A stretch of 64,000 bases of DNA from Trematomus loennbergii (GCA_012861695.1 JAAOOA010000028.1:10394470-10458469), one strand, 5' to 3'. Shown: positions 27,990 to 41,666, numbered from the stretch's first letter. Numbers and translations are program-made. The notes: generated from the sequence alone by a model not told the origin.

Positions 27990-28186
27990 ATAAGTGATAC
28001 GACGGGCAGCTGGTGTTAGAGGCCACGCTGTTAACTAAGCAGATGACGGTGATCTTGCGTGTATTCTGGGGGGTTTAGTCCTAAAGGTAGGACGACCGTT
28101 TTCCGGAGCCTTATCAGCATCGGAGCTCGGTATCGGAGACGACCTAGATATTAACGTTGGTTGTATCGAAGTTAGATTCCTTTTCA
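27990..28186 (+). mobile_element. 3' portion of an LTR (5' LTR of an ERV-like element)
   Basis: Sequence ending in CA immediately before a tRNA primer-binding site, as LTRs do. The LTR start could not be fixed; it may lie near 27,780. No second LTR was seen in the window. Confidence 0.55.
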
Positions 28187-28204
28187 TGGCGCCCGAACAG
28201 GGAC
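28187..28204 (+). promoter_or_regulatory. tRNA-Lys3-type primer-binding site
   Basis: TGGCGCCCGAACAGGGAC, the 18-nt complement of the 3' end of tRNA-Lys3, used by several retroviruses to start minus-strand DNA synthesis. Its place directly after a CA end supports a retroviral-type element. Confidence 0.85.
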
Positions 28205-28268
28205 CTCTGAGTTAAAAGAGAACCTTAGGTTCAAAGAGTAGAAAGTGAAAAGTGTTGAAAAGTCGAAA

Positions 28269-28553
28269 GTGAAACACCCGGGGGGGATTTTAGAGTGCCC
28301 GAGGCACCGGAAGCTAGAGTAGGCTACCGAGCACTAAAAGAACCTGAGAGTAGCCTGGTCCAAAGTGTAGAAAGTGAAAAGTCGCTCGATTTTCCTTTCC
28401 TTACAGAGTTTGGCATTGTACAGGGGGACACCCTTAAGTGACCCTTAAAAACAAAGTTTTGCGGGAGTGAAACACCCTGGGGGGGATTTTAGAGTGCCCG
28501 AGGCACCGGAAGCTAGAGTACCGAGCACTAAAAGAACCTGAGAGTAGCCTGGT
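28269..28553 (+). repeat. Duplicated leader of the ERV-like element
   Basis: 28,269-28,359 and 28,467-28,553 share long blocks (GTGAAACACCC then GGGGGGATTTTAGAGTGCCC, GAGGCACCGGAAGCTAGAGT, GAACCTGAGAGTAGCCTGGT), spaced about 198 bp. They lie between the primer-binding site and the first open frame. Confidence 0.85.
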
Positions 28554-28745
28554 AAAGAATACTTATTTTCCTAATATAGTTGTACATGAAAGACCTCTAT
28601 AAATCCCTAGAATCCGGTCACAGTGCATGGTGATACAGAAACAGAGAAGGAAGGGGGGACTGAAAAGGGCTTCACGCCTATGATAAGGAACAAGGTTTCC
28701 TTAAAGGGAAGTAAGGGTTAGGAAACCTGTTAGAGATTAGTAGTG

Positions 28746-29084
28746 ATGGCATCTCCTCAACAGTCAGAAGATGATAGGGAAAGCGTTAAAACTATATTAA
28801 CAGATGAGCCTCATGAAGAAAAAGAGAATGATTTTTATGAACGATTAAATCCAAGTTTCCCTGCTCTGCCCACGTCTATGACCCCAGCATGCCACAAAGA
28901 TCTTATGGATATGCTACATAACAGCCAAACACCGAGCAGCTCAATGCTCGCAACCGATAATGTAGGACCAAATGCTCCAAGCAGCAGCCACGGTGCCTTT
29001 TGGTCAAGTAATCAAATGTTTTGTCAAAACCAAGAAGCAGATTTAGCCACTGAGGCACAGCCGCGCTTTGTTGAAGAAGAGTAA
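28746..29084 (+). pseudogene. Short gag-position open frame of the ERV-like element
   Basis: 112 residues from an ATG 540 nt after the primer-binding site, acidic at its N-terminus. The place is right for the start of gag, but no family domain is recognised. No pol or env follows, and the sequence ends in unrelated DNA soon after 29,250. It looks like a truncated remnant that cannot replicate on its own. Confidence 0.4.
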
Positions 29085-29353
29085 AAAAGGACAAACAGAG
29101 AGAGTTTGAAACCACAAAGGAAAGCCCCTTTCACATGCAGAGCAATGGGGAATAATTGCAGAAGCAAGGCGAAAATGTAAAGTTCAGAGCCATATGGAGT
29201 GCAATGACTACTTATCTCGAGGAAACATTTAGGTTGATCAAAGTGTCTGCCTCTCAAAGGGTGCACCTTCCATCAAGGTGTTAGCCAAACACTGCCAGCC
29301 CATGACTGCACAGTGAGTCAGTTTCAGCCTATACTTATTAACACACTGTGGCC

Positions 29354-29736
29354 GTTTCTCAATCGCGAGGATATTGGCTTCCAAGCCAATATTTCAAGGA
29401 TGCTACGTCATCAAGTGGCGCAGCAGGACTGTTCCAATGTCCAGCATACTTGGAATTCCACCGAGGCCGCGTCCTTGGTTTGGGGGAAATTTCGAGGCTG
29501 CACATGGGTAGACTTCGCATCCTTAAAATCCCCACAATGCTTTGCCCACGGACCAATTTCCCCAAATCTGTGGCGGAAAATGTAAGGCGGGGCCTCTCAT
29601 ATGACGCACACCTGCACACTTGCTTGCCTGTTCCACTCTTCGTTTTCCGAGGCTAGGAAGTATTCTTGCCTCGCTTCTGAAGCAAGACGCTCGGAAGACA
29701 TGTGCTACCAAGCAAGCGTACTCAAGATTGAGAAAC
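29354..29736. mobile_element. TIR element (MITE-like)
   Basis: Starts with GTTTCTCAATC and ends with its reverse complement (GATTGAGAAAC). Near the left end ATATTGGCTT and AAGCCAATAT form a perfect hairpin (29,371-29,392). No transposase; open frames inside are incidental. Confidence 0.65.
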
Positions 29737-30128
29737 ACCCCGACCCTTCTGCCTATTCATCCCGTGTTGGCTGTACTGAAAAATACAAGCTACCTTTGTT
29801 TACCTCTTCCCATTCTGTTTGTCATAACTTTGCAACTCGATGTATCTCTCAGATTGCTCTTCAGATGTTTATTCACATTTTAGAATAATGTACTTTTAAT
29901 ACACCTGCGAATCGAAGGGAGAAGTAGATCGCCTTCATGGTTATTGAGATATGCCCATATAATAGATATTCAATTTTTCATAGATAGATACCTTATATAA
30001 AAATGTATAAAGGCAGCATCTTTAACATGACATGAGAAACAGGGTTAAAATGTAGGGTCTTCAGGCCATTACAAAGCAATATGTGCTTGATATAATGGAT
30101 TTCAGATTTTATTGGCATTTATAAATTA

Positions 30129-30304
<176 letters not shown>

Positions 30305-30510
30305 CCAATACAACAGCCGTTAGGGTCTTTTGCAGCTGAATGGCTCGTCCTTACAGAAGGTAAGTGCTTTATATGCGGCCTCAAAGAGTTTTGTGCCACC
30401 AACAAAAAGTTTGTATGGTCTATTCAAACAAGAGCTCCCACACACGCATGAACAAAGTCACACATCTTCATAAGCAGACACACATGTACAGACAGATACA
30501 CACATACAGC

Positions 30511-30613
30511 TCCATCAAACTGGAAGCCCAGGGCTTCTCTCTTAAGAGGGGCAGTAAATACTTTGTAGCTGTGCCAACAGACAGCCCCTCCTTCAGAGTG
30601 TCAGCCAGGCTCT
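30511..30613 (-). other. Candidate minus-strand exon, unknown gene
   Basis: On the minus strand a CTTTCTTTCAG acceptor is followed by an open stretch reading SLADTLKEGLSVGTATKYLL and on to a GTATGT donor, about 34 residues. About 130 nt further along the minus strand another open stretch (30,424-30,325) reads RPYKLFVGGTKLFEAAYKAL and on to a stop. Neither matches a protein I know. They could be exons of a minus-strand gene or chance. Confidence 0.2.
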
Positions 30614-30902
30614 GAAAGAAAGCAGTAAACAGTGAATAAAAAAAGAAACATTAGCTTATCAACCATACTCACATGAAATGTTCCCTAATAAAATAAACAT
30701 ATTAATATTTTATGTGACATTATAATATCAAAGTGGAAACAAGTGAACAATATTCATAAACTGTTTGATATTTAGTAGTACGTTTTAATGTTTCATTAAC
30801 ATTCTGTCTGACCAATGTTGTATTATGCTATTTATAATTTTAAGTTGAAAAAAAAAAGTTTTATTTTTTACTGCTCAGCGTATTTGTCACTAAACATTAC
30901 AG

Positions 30903-30945
30903 TCCACACACACACACACACACACACAACACACACACACACACA

Positions 30946-31038
<93 letters not shown>

Positions 31039-31064
31039 ACACACACACACACAACACACACACA

Positions 31065-31106
<42 letters not shown>
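30903..31106 (+). repeat. (CA)n microsatellite
   Basis: About 200 bp of CA with several CACCAC or CAACAC interruptions. Confidence 0.95.
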
Positions 31107-31107
<1 letters not shown>

Positions 31108-31339
31108 CACTCACAAAGGGGTAATGAACGCTTGCTGAAAGCTAAATTGAAACATCTTGCAGTCATGATGCCATGACTCGCCATTGTTTCCAGACCCAAA
31201 GACCTGTAGCAGGAGAATAGGAGAAGCGAGAGGAGATGAAGAAACAAGGGGAAAGGAGGACCTTGCCACCCATTGGCAGGAGAAAACGAGAAGAGACTGA
31301 TATTAGGCGGTTTGTTTTGAAAACTGGTGAAGACCCCTT

Positions 31340-31460
31340 TGCATGCTCTCACTCTCTCTCTCTCTCTGCCTTATTCTCACTTGCTCGCTCGCCCTCCTTC
31401 CACCCACAGCCTCTCTCTCTCCCCCCTCCTTCTTCCTCCTGCATCCCCCCTCCCTGGGAA
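31340..31460 (+). repeat. Polypyrimidine (CT-rich) tract
   Basis: Strong strand asymmetry: plus strand C+T rich with CTCTCT runs and CCCCCC blocks. It opens long frames on both strands that I do not regard as genes. Confidence 0.7.
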
Positions 31461-31652
31461 AACAGGGACAACAAATTAGCCTTCTTTTCTCGGCAAGGCC
31501 TGGGGAGGAGGACACTTGGACAGCCCTCAGAGTGTCCGCCTGGAGTTCCCATGGACCCCTCTTGCCCCTTCCCCTTTCAGCCGGCGAGGAAGCAGTCATT
31601 GTGCCAGCACCTGTCTCTGAGGAAATTGGTAAAAGTGATGGCTTTGTTAGCC

Positions 31653-31666
31653 GTCTCCATGACAAC
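31653..31666 (+). promoter_or_regulatory. RFX X-box-like motif
   Basis: GTCTCCATGACAAC fits the palindromic X-box pattern bound by RFX transcription factors. The surrounding 31,600-31,700 is complex, non-repetitive sequence, as in a conserved regulatory element. No gene start is nearby. Confidence 0.35.
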
Positions 31667-31869
31667 CAGGAGAAAAGAGCGGGGCCATCTAGCAGGGATT
31701 GGGGTAGAGATTGGGGGGAGTGGGGAGAAAGAGTGGGAGAAGGAGGGAGTTAAGGGGGTCCACAATGGAGGAGCAGTTGCATCGCTTTGGCTTTGCCAGA
31801 GATCTACGTGAGGGTGCTGTGACTTGCTGTGCGTGTGTGTGGTTTGGGGGGGGGGTATTGTGTGTGTGT

Positions 31870-34160
31870 AAATGCAGAACTTGTAAGTAGCAACCAGTGT
31901 AGGAATGTCCACCAACCACCTCTCTCTTTCTCCTCTCTCTCATCCCTGTGGGTGACACTGTGACATCCACCAGTGAAGCAAGGCGGGAGTGTGAATGGGT
32001 TGAAAGCAACAAGGTCAGTCACATCATGTCCAGAGAATATCTCCCCCTCCGAGCAGACAGCACACACTTTTAATAATTAAGCGGCAAATGTCCTTGCCAT
32101 GTTCACCTCAAACATTTACGTCAGACATAAAGAGGGATTTTGTCTGATTCATAGGAATCTAATTTAACGCTTAGGAGATTTGGTCAAATCTAGGGTTGTC
32201 CCTAATGACTCCTAAAAGGTCAACAGAAAGATTTAGTTGACACAAAATAAAAATAAAACTCCAAGGTACTTCCTATTTTAACAAATTTAAATCCTTTTAT
32301 TTTTGTTTCGCCATCAATACTTTGTCACAGAGAAATGTTTTTGTTTGTTATCTATTAAAAAATAAATCAACTCTTCACACAGTGCACAATAAAAGATAGA
32401 AATGCTAAACATATTGATGAAGCCAATATATTTTTTCAAATCATCTGCTTGTGGAGCTACATCATTACTACACCTAAGAAGAATTTATTTTAAACGTCTA
32501 TATAGCAAAGTAGAGAAACTGTATTGCTTGAAGGGTGGCAAATTCCCTGACATAAAAAAAGAAAAGGTTATATATTACAGTTACATTATGTACATCAGTA
32601 GCAGTTATCAAAGATATGGGTTTTAACATATTTATGCCAATACTCTCATATCCAATGACAAGTGTCACATCTCACACGCAATACTTTCACCAGACCAGCA
32701 GATAGTGCTCTTTCACTTGCTGTTGCAGCAGCAGAATATCTTCAGATGGCCAACAGCAGAGTTTTCTGTCCACATTTTTAACAGTATGATCTAAGGACTA
32801 ATCAATTATTATTAATGTAAAATATTGCATGAAAAAGCAGTTTCTATATGTTAATTGAAAAAGCACCCACCTTTTGATCTATTCAAGTCCAATGGGGGCA
32901 AAGAATAAATTACAAGACTGTAATAGATATAATCAGTTCATTAATGGTGAGCTTTACCTATATATACCTATATTGGACTGATAACAACCAAAATGGCCAT
33001 ATAGGTTTATTTTATTATTTGTATTTTATTTTACTTTTCAGACTAGACCACACAGGAGGTATTTGAACCCATGTGTGTGTGACAGCAACCACATTGAAGA
33101 TATGATTAATGACACCTGTTTAAAAAAAGGCTTCATATCAAGTTGAGAGAAGAAATTACTACATTAGTGGTCAAGGCCAAGACATGTATGTGATATGGAC
33201 CTTGAGTCTGAAATAAAGAAGATTGATTTTTTCACATAACCATAAATGGTGATTTTGAATCCCCCACATGAACGAAGGTCTGAGACTATTCCACAAGTGC
33301 CATAAGAGGAGAATAAAGACAAAGTTAGAAAAGTGCTGATTTATTTTGATTTAGTCACAAAGGTAACATTTTACTTTGTGGCCATGTATAACAGGAGTCT
33401 GTGTGATTTCACAGATAAGATGCATTTGTCTAATTACACATCTGGCTTTTTGAGTCAGATATGGTGTTTTAAGCTTGACAGGCATGTAATATTAAATTGT
33501 TTTATTTCATTTTCACCTACCTAACTAACTAACTACTTAAATAACTTAGTGTGATAATAAATATTTAATGGCACCTTATCGAAAAAAAGCCTTACACTCA
33601 AATGTTGTCACAGTTAAGTACTTAAGCAGACTCCCATGTTCATCTACAGCAGCTACTGTACTGAGTTCCCTTTTGGTTACCGTATGTTGAAATTCAGGTT
33701 TAAAAACCTTGATGCGGGGGAAGTATGGGTAAAAGTTACTCGGTTGTGCTCTTAGGAGAAAACTTTGCCTATCTCTGCAACCTCACCTGTCACTTATCAT
33801 GTACAGTAAGTCTGATGCCACGACTTATAGGAACAGCATGAGAATCTTGTTTTTTATGTGGTGCAACATTTCCATTTGACCACCTCCAGAGAAAAATAAA
33901 ATTTGATGTGTAGCATTGAAAATAATTGAACCTGTGTATGACTACTGCTGTCCTACTGCTCTCTGTATATAGGAGTGTCGTTCCAAAAAGCATCTGTGAA
34001 TATTGCCATATGGGAACAAAGTGACAGCGGTGGGTTTACGAACGCCTCTAAAAATGTCTTCACTGCTGTCCAGGGGCTTTGATTTATCTCCTCTCCGATG
34101 TGAGGCTGCACTACCTGCACTGAAACGAAATACTCTCAACATCTGGAGCAGAGGCATATA
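31870..34160. other. Intergenic DNA, nothing recognised
   Basis: AT-rich sequence without a supported exon, repeat end or RNA gene; only short chance open frames. Confidence 0.5.
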
Positions 34161-34335
<175 letters not shown>

Positions 34336-34769
34336 ACGAGTAAGCATATGACATCTTCCTTTTGATACAGAAACCCATGAGTTGCTACTCAGTCTCCTGC
34401 TGAAAATATATTAACAAGAAGTTATTCAACCATCTTCTTTCCATCCTTTGTTTGTTAATGTCTTTAAGACATACTTTTATATTTATTTTTGTGCATATGT
34501 GGGCTTTCTTCATCTTGAGCTAAATGGTTTTCACCTATCATCACATGTCGTGTTTTGTCCTTTTTTTTGTCAATGAACATTTCCTCTGAAATTACAGACC
34601 GACATTTTTATTAAAAATAAATATGGCATATTTCGCATGTCGAAGTACATTTCAAAATGCATTTCGCACCAAGACAATTTTCAAGACTAAGAGTTAACAG
34701 CCATGATAGCAATTCTGTGATTCTGAACTTGAGCACATGCATTGGTGCTTGGAGCTAATTGCTAAGGTA

Positions 34770-34881
34770 AGCATGCTAACACTATCACAGTTATAATGGG
34801 TATATGTTGATGTATACCTACATTTTATGCAGTGTATATAATGTTTACCCTGTTCCCCATGAAGTTTAGTGTTAGCATGCT
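34770..34881. repeat. Inverted repeat with GTTAGCATGC ends
   Basis: AGCATGCTAACACTA at 34,770-34,784 and its exact reverse complement at 34,867-34,881, 82 bp apart. Probably a small remnant of a dispersed element. Confidence 0.7.
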
Positions 34882-34989
34882 GACATTTGCTATAGGCACT
34901 ACACGTATAGTATGGAGGTATAAATGTCAAATGATGTATTTGGTCATGAACTAAAGTGTTGAAAATATCTTAATGTTTAACCGATAATG

Positions 34990-37110
34990 ACAGGAAAAGT
35001 CAGAGGTTCAAAAAAGAGATGGGGACTTATTGTTTTGGGACTAGAATGTCTGCACAAAAGTTCATGGCAAACCAGCCACAAGTTGTAAATATTTCAGTCA
35101 AAGTGGTGAATGTGGTTATGAATTAGAAACACACATCTTTCAGCCTAAAATAAACGAGGCGAAAGAACGAACACTCGTGTTTAAACTTCTCTATTGACAG
35201 TGAAAAATGCTTAAAAACAACTAAGCTCTTCTACATTTGAATTCATAACATTAACAGCATAATGGGTCAAGAGTTTACTTCTTTCAAACAGCTTAAACCT
35301 CCGGCAATCCGATGATGATAGCTCTAGTGCCTAGTGGTCTCGTTTACATCATTATTCAAGTGTCTTTGGCAAATGTGTAGTCATGTGTATGTGTAAATAC
35401 TTTTTGTCTGGATGTGTGTATGTGTCTGTGTTGTGCTATTTACTTGTACTTGTAGAATGGTCTATAAATGCTAACAACTGTTTCCATGTATTTTAATGCT
35501 GGCCTTACGGTCCTTTGGGGAAATAACACAGAGATTGGTAAAACGCTGGAATGGCATTGTGTGCTATTTGTTACTAAATTGCTTGGCTGTTATTGAGGCT
35601 GGATTGTTGTTGTTCTTACAGCATGAGACTGTTATATATGCCAAAGAAAAAACAAAGCCATTGTCTGACTCTTTTGGATTATGCACGGTGGAAACGTATT
35701 CAACATATTTTATTCTTCAGTTTATTTCAGCATGTTGGATAACATGTGATGGGACGTTTGATGAGGTCAAAGGCTGCATAACAAGCGAGTAAGTGGACCT
35801 CAAGCTGCAGCAGTAGGTTTTAATGTTGTTAAAGTTGAAGTGCTTAAATGTATATTTGTCTAAATCTAATCACGCGTGTAAACTAATTTCATGACAAATG
35901 TGACCGGAAAGTCAATTGTAGACTCCCATGATTGAAATATATTAAAACATAACTGCTTTAGTCCAACCACATTTGGGACATGTGGGACACATTTACAAAA
36001 TACCTGTAAAACCTACTGTAAAAAAATAACCTGTCAAAGGTGTTGTTCGGATTTCTAGTAAAGGCAAGCTTTTTAAATGTGTTTGATTATTTTGCAGTAA
36101 AGCATTCATTTTACTCACATTGCATAGTCACTCTTTAACCACTAGGTTTGGAATAAAAGTCCTATTTTTCAGAATGTATTGCATTTCACAGCAAAACATT
36201 TTGCGCTTTCTCTTGGCCTTTTTTTGTCTGCACGTTGGTACGTTTCTGTTTTTTCTTTCTTTCACTCAATTTATATGAAGATCTTTATCCAACACTCCAA
36301 CTTTCTATTCTCTTACCTGCACTCTACATTTGTATCTGTACTAAAAACTCCCTCACAATGTTAGAAACAAATCTTGGATCTCAATTATTTTGTTTCTCAT
36401 TTAAAACAAAGAAATATTAGAAACATGGTGGTTACACACTCCTTTTCTCTCTCTCTCTCATTTGCACAGATCACTGACATGCACACATACGCACACACCA
36501 CAGCTCACAACACGCTAGCAGACAAACACTTTAACCTCAAACCTCATGCTAGGTGCAGACAGGACCACACATACTGTCTCTCACACAAAATGTTTGGAAT
36601 GCCATAAACATTTATTTCGGTTGAAAAGAAGACTTTTTTTGTGTGTAATGTAGGCGCATGCATGTTTGTGTCTGTGTATGTACGTGCACTCACTCTGTTT
36701 TTGCTGAAAGAGAAGGAAAGTTTAACTACACATAGGCCACCAGATAGAAAGAGATCAAACATGACCAAATATTGTGGGTGTGTTGTACATTAAACAGGGC
36801 AGGTTTATACATAAAAAAGCTAAATGTATTGCTGAGTCAATGCTGACCCTTGAACCATTTTTAAATAAGATGGAATTTTGGATGTGGACAATAGTTTGTA
36901 CTGTACTTTAGATTATGTTTTCCTCTGAATGTATAATAATGAATCTCAACAGACTTTTTTAGTAGCATTTCCTGATCATGCTTTGTTTGTCCTGGATGTT
37001 TTGTTTTTTCAACACATCCTGTGAATGTTATTTCCCAAAGGAAAGACATGTTTAATCCCATTTAATATATCAAACTATCGATAAATACAAAGCTTACAAA
37101 GTTTGTCTGT
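34990..37110. other. Intergenic DNA, nothing recognised
   Basis: Low-complexity AT-rich sequence. The longest open frame (35,496-35,792, 98 codons) shows no splice sites, codon bias or known domain. Confidence 0.5.
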
Positions 37111-37191
37111 GTGTGTCTTTCTGTGGCCACATTCTGTCTGACGGACTGTCCACTGACTGGGAGGTCCCTCACCCACACAGGCCAAACATGC

Positions 37192-37213
37192 AGACACACA
37201 CACACACAACACA

Positions 37214-37309
<96 letters not shown>
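37192..37309 (+). repeat. (CA)n microsatellite
   Basis: About 118 bp of CA with short interruptions. Confidence 0.95.
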
Positions 37310-37310
<1 letters not shown>

Positions 37311-37319
37311 AAGATAGGT

Positions 37320-40300
37320 AAGCTGCTGTTGGATCTTTTGGTCAAACCACGATAGGAGTCCTTAATATTTTGTATTCCTTTATTCCCTTTATCCCTCGTC
37401 TTACATTCTTTTTAACATGTTACCTTCTAAATAAATGACTAAAGCAACAGCACTATCATTGAAACCAAAACATTTACTCTTTTGCATATAACGGTATGTA
37501 ATGGCAAAGTCACAATTATTGATTAAATGAAATGTAAAGTAAATGGATTGTACAATGTATTCACAGATTTACAATGTAAATATTTGATAATGATAATGAT
37601 TAGAGACGTGCACTCCATTGAAAACACCTGCTTTCAATATTCAAATGTGCATTCCTTGAACACAAGAGGGCCCTATATTTGATTGAAAAACAGAACTCGT
37701 ATTTGGGCCAATACGATATAAACAGGTAACAGAAGAACATGGCGGGGACATATAAGACTGGCAACTAATGCAAGTAAAGTTACATTAAAAGACAATACAC
37801 AGTTAGAAAGTCAGTTAGACAGAAAGCAGCGTACAGGAATAAGTGCCAGATCCTTGCGGCAGGGAGTTGCCCAGCTTTGCTCTCTGGCTCTTCAAAACCC
37901 AGCCCAGATATTTCCTGGTTCTGACACCAGTTTGGCTCTCAGATACCTTGTGCATATAGAGAGAAACAAGAGAGGAATTACTGTGTTCAAGTGAGAAATA
38001 ATGATTTTCATGGTCTGATGACGCAGACTGTTGAACTTTTGTAAGAAAAATAATGCATTTATTTGTTCGATTCTTTGGAAAACATGCCTCATATCACAGT
38101 TGTTTGGGTCGATGACACTTAACGCTTTGCAGCTGCTTTCGAGAAGTGACGATTAACAAATCCGTGTTGGGGGCTTGAGTCCTAAGAAAAATGAGGGAAA
38201 AAACATTCACTGTAACTGAAAGCATAAAGAAGAAATGAATTGACGTCTGCAAACGAAATCTCTTTATTTTACAGTAAAAAAATATCTGTATTGTTAAGCA
38301 GCAGTGCACTGAGACATCTGTATCAGTGTGTGTATGTCAGTGTGTGTATGTCAGTGTGTGTGTGTGTTTGTGTTCATCTCAGGCCTGTTTTGGTTTCCAC
38401 GGCAGCGGTGAGGGCCCCACAGTGCACTGGCCCTGGAAGTGGCGCAAACACAAACCACAGTAAAAGTACGTCTGTGTGTGTGTGCGCATGTGTATGTGTG
38501 AGACCACATTTGAGCGTATATGTGCAGCAGTGCCCACCTCTTAACTCAGAGGGAGGCTTCACACACACACACACACACACCCATATATGCACACTAACAC
38601 ACACTCTCGTCTTGGCTGTGCTCTCTCGCTGGGTGGTCTGTGCTGCAAATGTTTATGATCTAAACCAAGCTAATCCAACTGGCTTGTTTCAGTGAATTGA
38701 GAATGATTTACAAGATGCAGCAACAGGGCCAAAAGGAGGGAGGAGGAAATCAGAGGAAATCTTAGGGCTCCATTTCAAGTCACTGTGACTAGACCTGCAC
38801 ACTTGTCTCTGTGCCGGCTCTTAAGCCTATATCCATCTGTTTCTGTCTCAGATCTTTGGCTTTCTGTGTTTGTGTCTTTTTTCTTTTGCCCCGTACTCAT
38901 CACTTAGACGAATGTCTTCATTTGACAAATTGGCTGGGCTTTGACGATATGCAAAACGCAAAGGATTGGTGGATTTTCAATTGCCTGGGAAGTCTCTCAC
39001 CCTCATTCTCAGCATTTAGTTTCTCACAGAAAAGGGAAAAAGAAAAACCTTGATAAAAATCTATCACTGCCTTTGACTCCTTGGCTTCTAATGAACAAGC
39101 CATTCGCAGAAAAGATTAAGCAATATTATTGTCTCTCAAGAAAAAAAGGATATGACTATACTGTTGGCATGGCCTGTTTTCAAGTGAATTACAAAAGACA
39201 CTAACATCCACCCTTTTTCATCTTTGGCAGACACATTTGCGTCCTTGTCATGTGGGCTTTCAGTGACACCAATAAACTGCAGCCCAGTTCTCCAGTTTAG
39301 TTATGTGGAATGTCTTGCACACATCAGCGCTCTGTGGTAAACCAGTCAAGCAGTAATCTCTGTGAGTGTCAGTGGTTTGGATTGACTTTTATTGGAGCTT
39401 CGTTTTTTTTGCCAGATCCCCTTTTTTATGAAGAGAGAGGGATGCCACCTGCACACTGACAACACCTTGTAAACTTGGCAGGTAAAGAGGAGGAACAGGA
39501 AAACATAAAGGACCTTTTGTAGCTTGAGTATGCTGGAAAGTATAACCTGTTATATAAAAATGTATTGTTGGTTCATTTATAAAGTATGTGTCAGTGAAAT
39601 GCATTCATCTGGTTTTTGTATTTGTTACAAGCTTACATTTTTATGAAAACAATTCCTGGTGAACTTCATAAGGACAATTTATAAAAACTATTTAGAAAAT
39701 GTATGTAAATCAAAAACAACCCTGAATAATGTCTCAGAGTCTAATGAGTTTCAATGGTTTTACACTGAAAAACAACATTTAATGGCAAATCAATTGTTCT
39801 TCCAGGGTGACTTTTTGTACAGACAGCAGTCTAAATGTGCTGAGTACACCACATCTTCGTTTAGAAAGAGCTATAAGTTGCCTGAATGGTTCAGCCTAAA
39901 ATAATTCAAGCTGAGTATGCGTCTTCACCATGATGGGTTGGCAGGGTAAAATCATCAGCTGTTCACACAATCAAGATCCAAATGGGAAGGAAATGTGAGC
40001 ATGAAGCATGTTTGTGACATTCCATTATAAAACCTCACTCTCTTTTCTGTCTATATCAATCTCCATGTTTTCCTATTCTTTCTACCCTTTGATCACTCAT
40101 CTCCCAACTCCTAATTACTTTAGGACCCCATTTTTTAAGAAAACCATCTTAAAACCTATTTTGACTTCCTCATTTTCTTCCTCCAACATTTCAACCCTAC
40201 TTCCATTATTATGTTAGTTCAATATGCTGATAGAAAACAACATGCAGGCGAGCTTGTTGTCTCCTTCTCCCTTTTTCTATGAATCCTTTTTCCCTCCTTT

Positions 40301-40490
40301 ATCCTGCTCTTCTGCTTTCACGCAGGCAGCAACGAGCAGTCAAGCTCATCTCCTGGCCAGAGCAAACAAAACCAAAGCCACATTCCCCGAGCTCAATTTG
40401 CTGTTACATCTCAGCTCTGTGAATTGGGAGTTTTCAAGCTTGAAGCCTTGAAGAGTAGCTGGGTGGCTGCTGCTAATCGGCTCACACCAC
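37320..40490. other. Intergenic DNA, nothing recognised
   Basis: Contains a short CA run (38,560-38,581) and several TGTGTG stretches but no supported gene. It lies upstream of eif2b3 and might hold regulatory sequence. Confidence 0.5.
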
Positions 40491-40494
40491 TCTA

Positions 40495-40600
<106 letters not shown>

Positions 40601-41329
40601 CCTACGGGATTACTTCTATTCAGGCTAACCAAAACATGTGTACTTTAAGCTATTATTATTTTTCATAGCAGTCAATGAGTTGCAAATACTCACTGAAAAT
40701 AATAAAAGTATAAATGATGTGATGTATTAAACATGTATGTAAACATCATCATTGACGACAAAAACTCATAAAAAACCCATTCACATCAAAACTTTTTCTA
40801 TCATCATGTTTTTGGTTATAATTAGTAAAAATAAACATATTTATATTATTACTTGAAAGTTGTGTAAGCTGATCGGTCTTCAATATAACTGGTGTTTGCT
40901 GATAGGAATGATGTTTTTACCGTTGGGTTGGATGGTAGTGGGATGTGGATGTGCCAGATAGTGATGCTAAACTGTATAGGATGTGAGCATAAGTGATAGG
41001 TATTTAGATTTTCAAGAAACATATTGTTTAATGTGTCTTTTTTTTGGTATTCGTTTCCTTTGTGTACATATTTGTAAATAATTCATTATGATCCAATAAT
41101 ATAACACTGACAATGCTGCCTAATGATTACTTAAATTGCAAAAATGCATGCATTTAGCCTGTAATGTGTTTTAAGTTGGTACTGCAACCAGAACATTCTT
41201 TCCACTATTTACTGTTGTTTCAATATTTTGTAATTAAAAGTCCGAGCCGGTTAAATTTAAGCGTACAAATGATAATTGTGAACACAAACCTGTGCTGCGC
41301 TGTACCATCTGCTCTTCTCCTCTCAGTAG

Positions 41330-41666
41330 GAACCACTTTACGGAGGAAGTAGTTTCCTACACGGACACATTTCACTGAAACCACCCAGGTGTCATCATAC
41401 GATGCTAGCTGTTTGCTCTCTTTACGTAAACTCTGTCAAATAATTAAACGGGAAATTGTACTTTTGCCACCAACGCTTATCGGAGTTGGTGTTTTCTTCT
41501 CAGAGGACGTGTCCAGCTCTGTAGCTGTTTTAATAGCAGCGGTATCGTTTGCTGCTCGGTGCTAATCGTTAGCTAAGTGCTAACAACAGTGACAGCAGCC
41601 AACTTTACATGCGTCTGCAGCTGCTGTAATTTCACGTTGCTGTGGATCAACAGGAATCACTGACAG
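41330..41666 (+). promoter_or_regulatory. eif2b3: Probable eif2b3 promoter and untranslated first exon
   Basis: The local sequence is richer in GC than its surroundings, includes an ETS-like CGGAGGAAGT (41,341-41,350), and ends in a TGACAG|GTACAT donor at 41,667. The first coding exon (43,919) begins with an acceptor and 18 untranslated bases, so an upstream non-coding exon must exist. This is the best candidate. The transcription start is inferred. Confidence 0.4.

Noticed and set aside
30336..30359. 24-nt plus-strand microexon between TTTGCAG and GTAAGTGC
   Set aside because: The splice signals are good but the stretch is too short to judge, it has no neighbouring plus-strand exons, and it overlaps the candidate minus-strand frame.
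31236..31811. 191-codon open frame, with long frames on the opposite strand too
   Set aside because: The region is strand-asymmetric (CT-rich), which removes stops in several frames at once. The translation is low-complexity with no domain or splice evidence.
35496..35792. 98-codon open frame in intergenic DNA
   Set aside because: No recognisable domain, no splice or promoter signals, and AT-rich composition like its surroundings.
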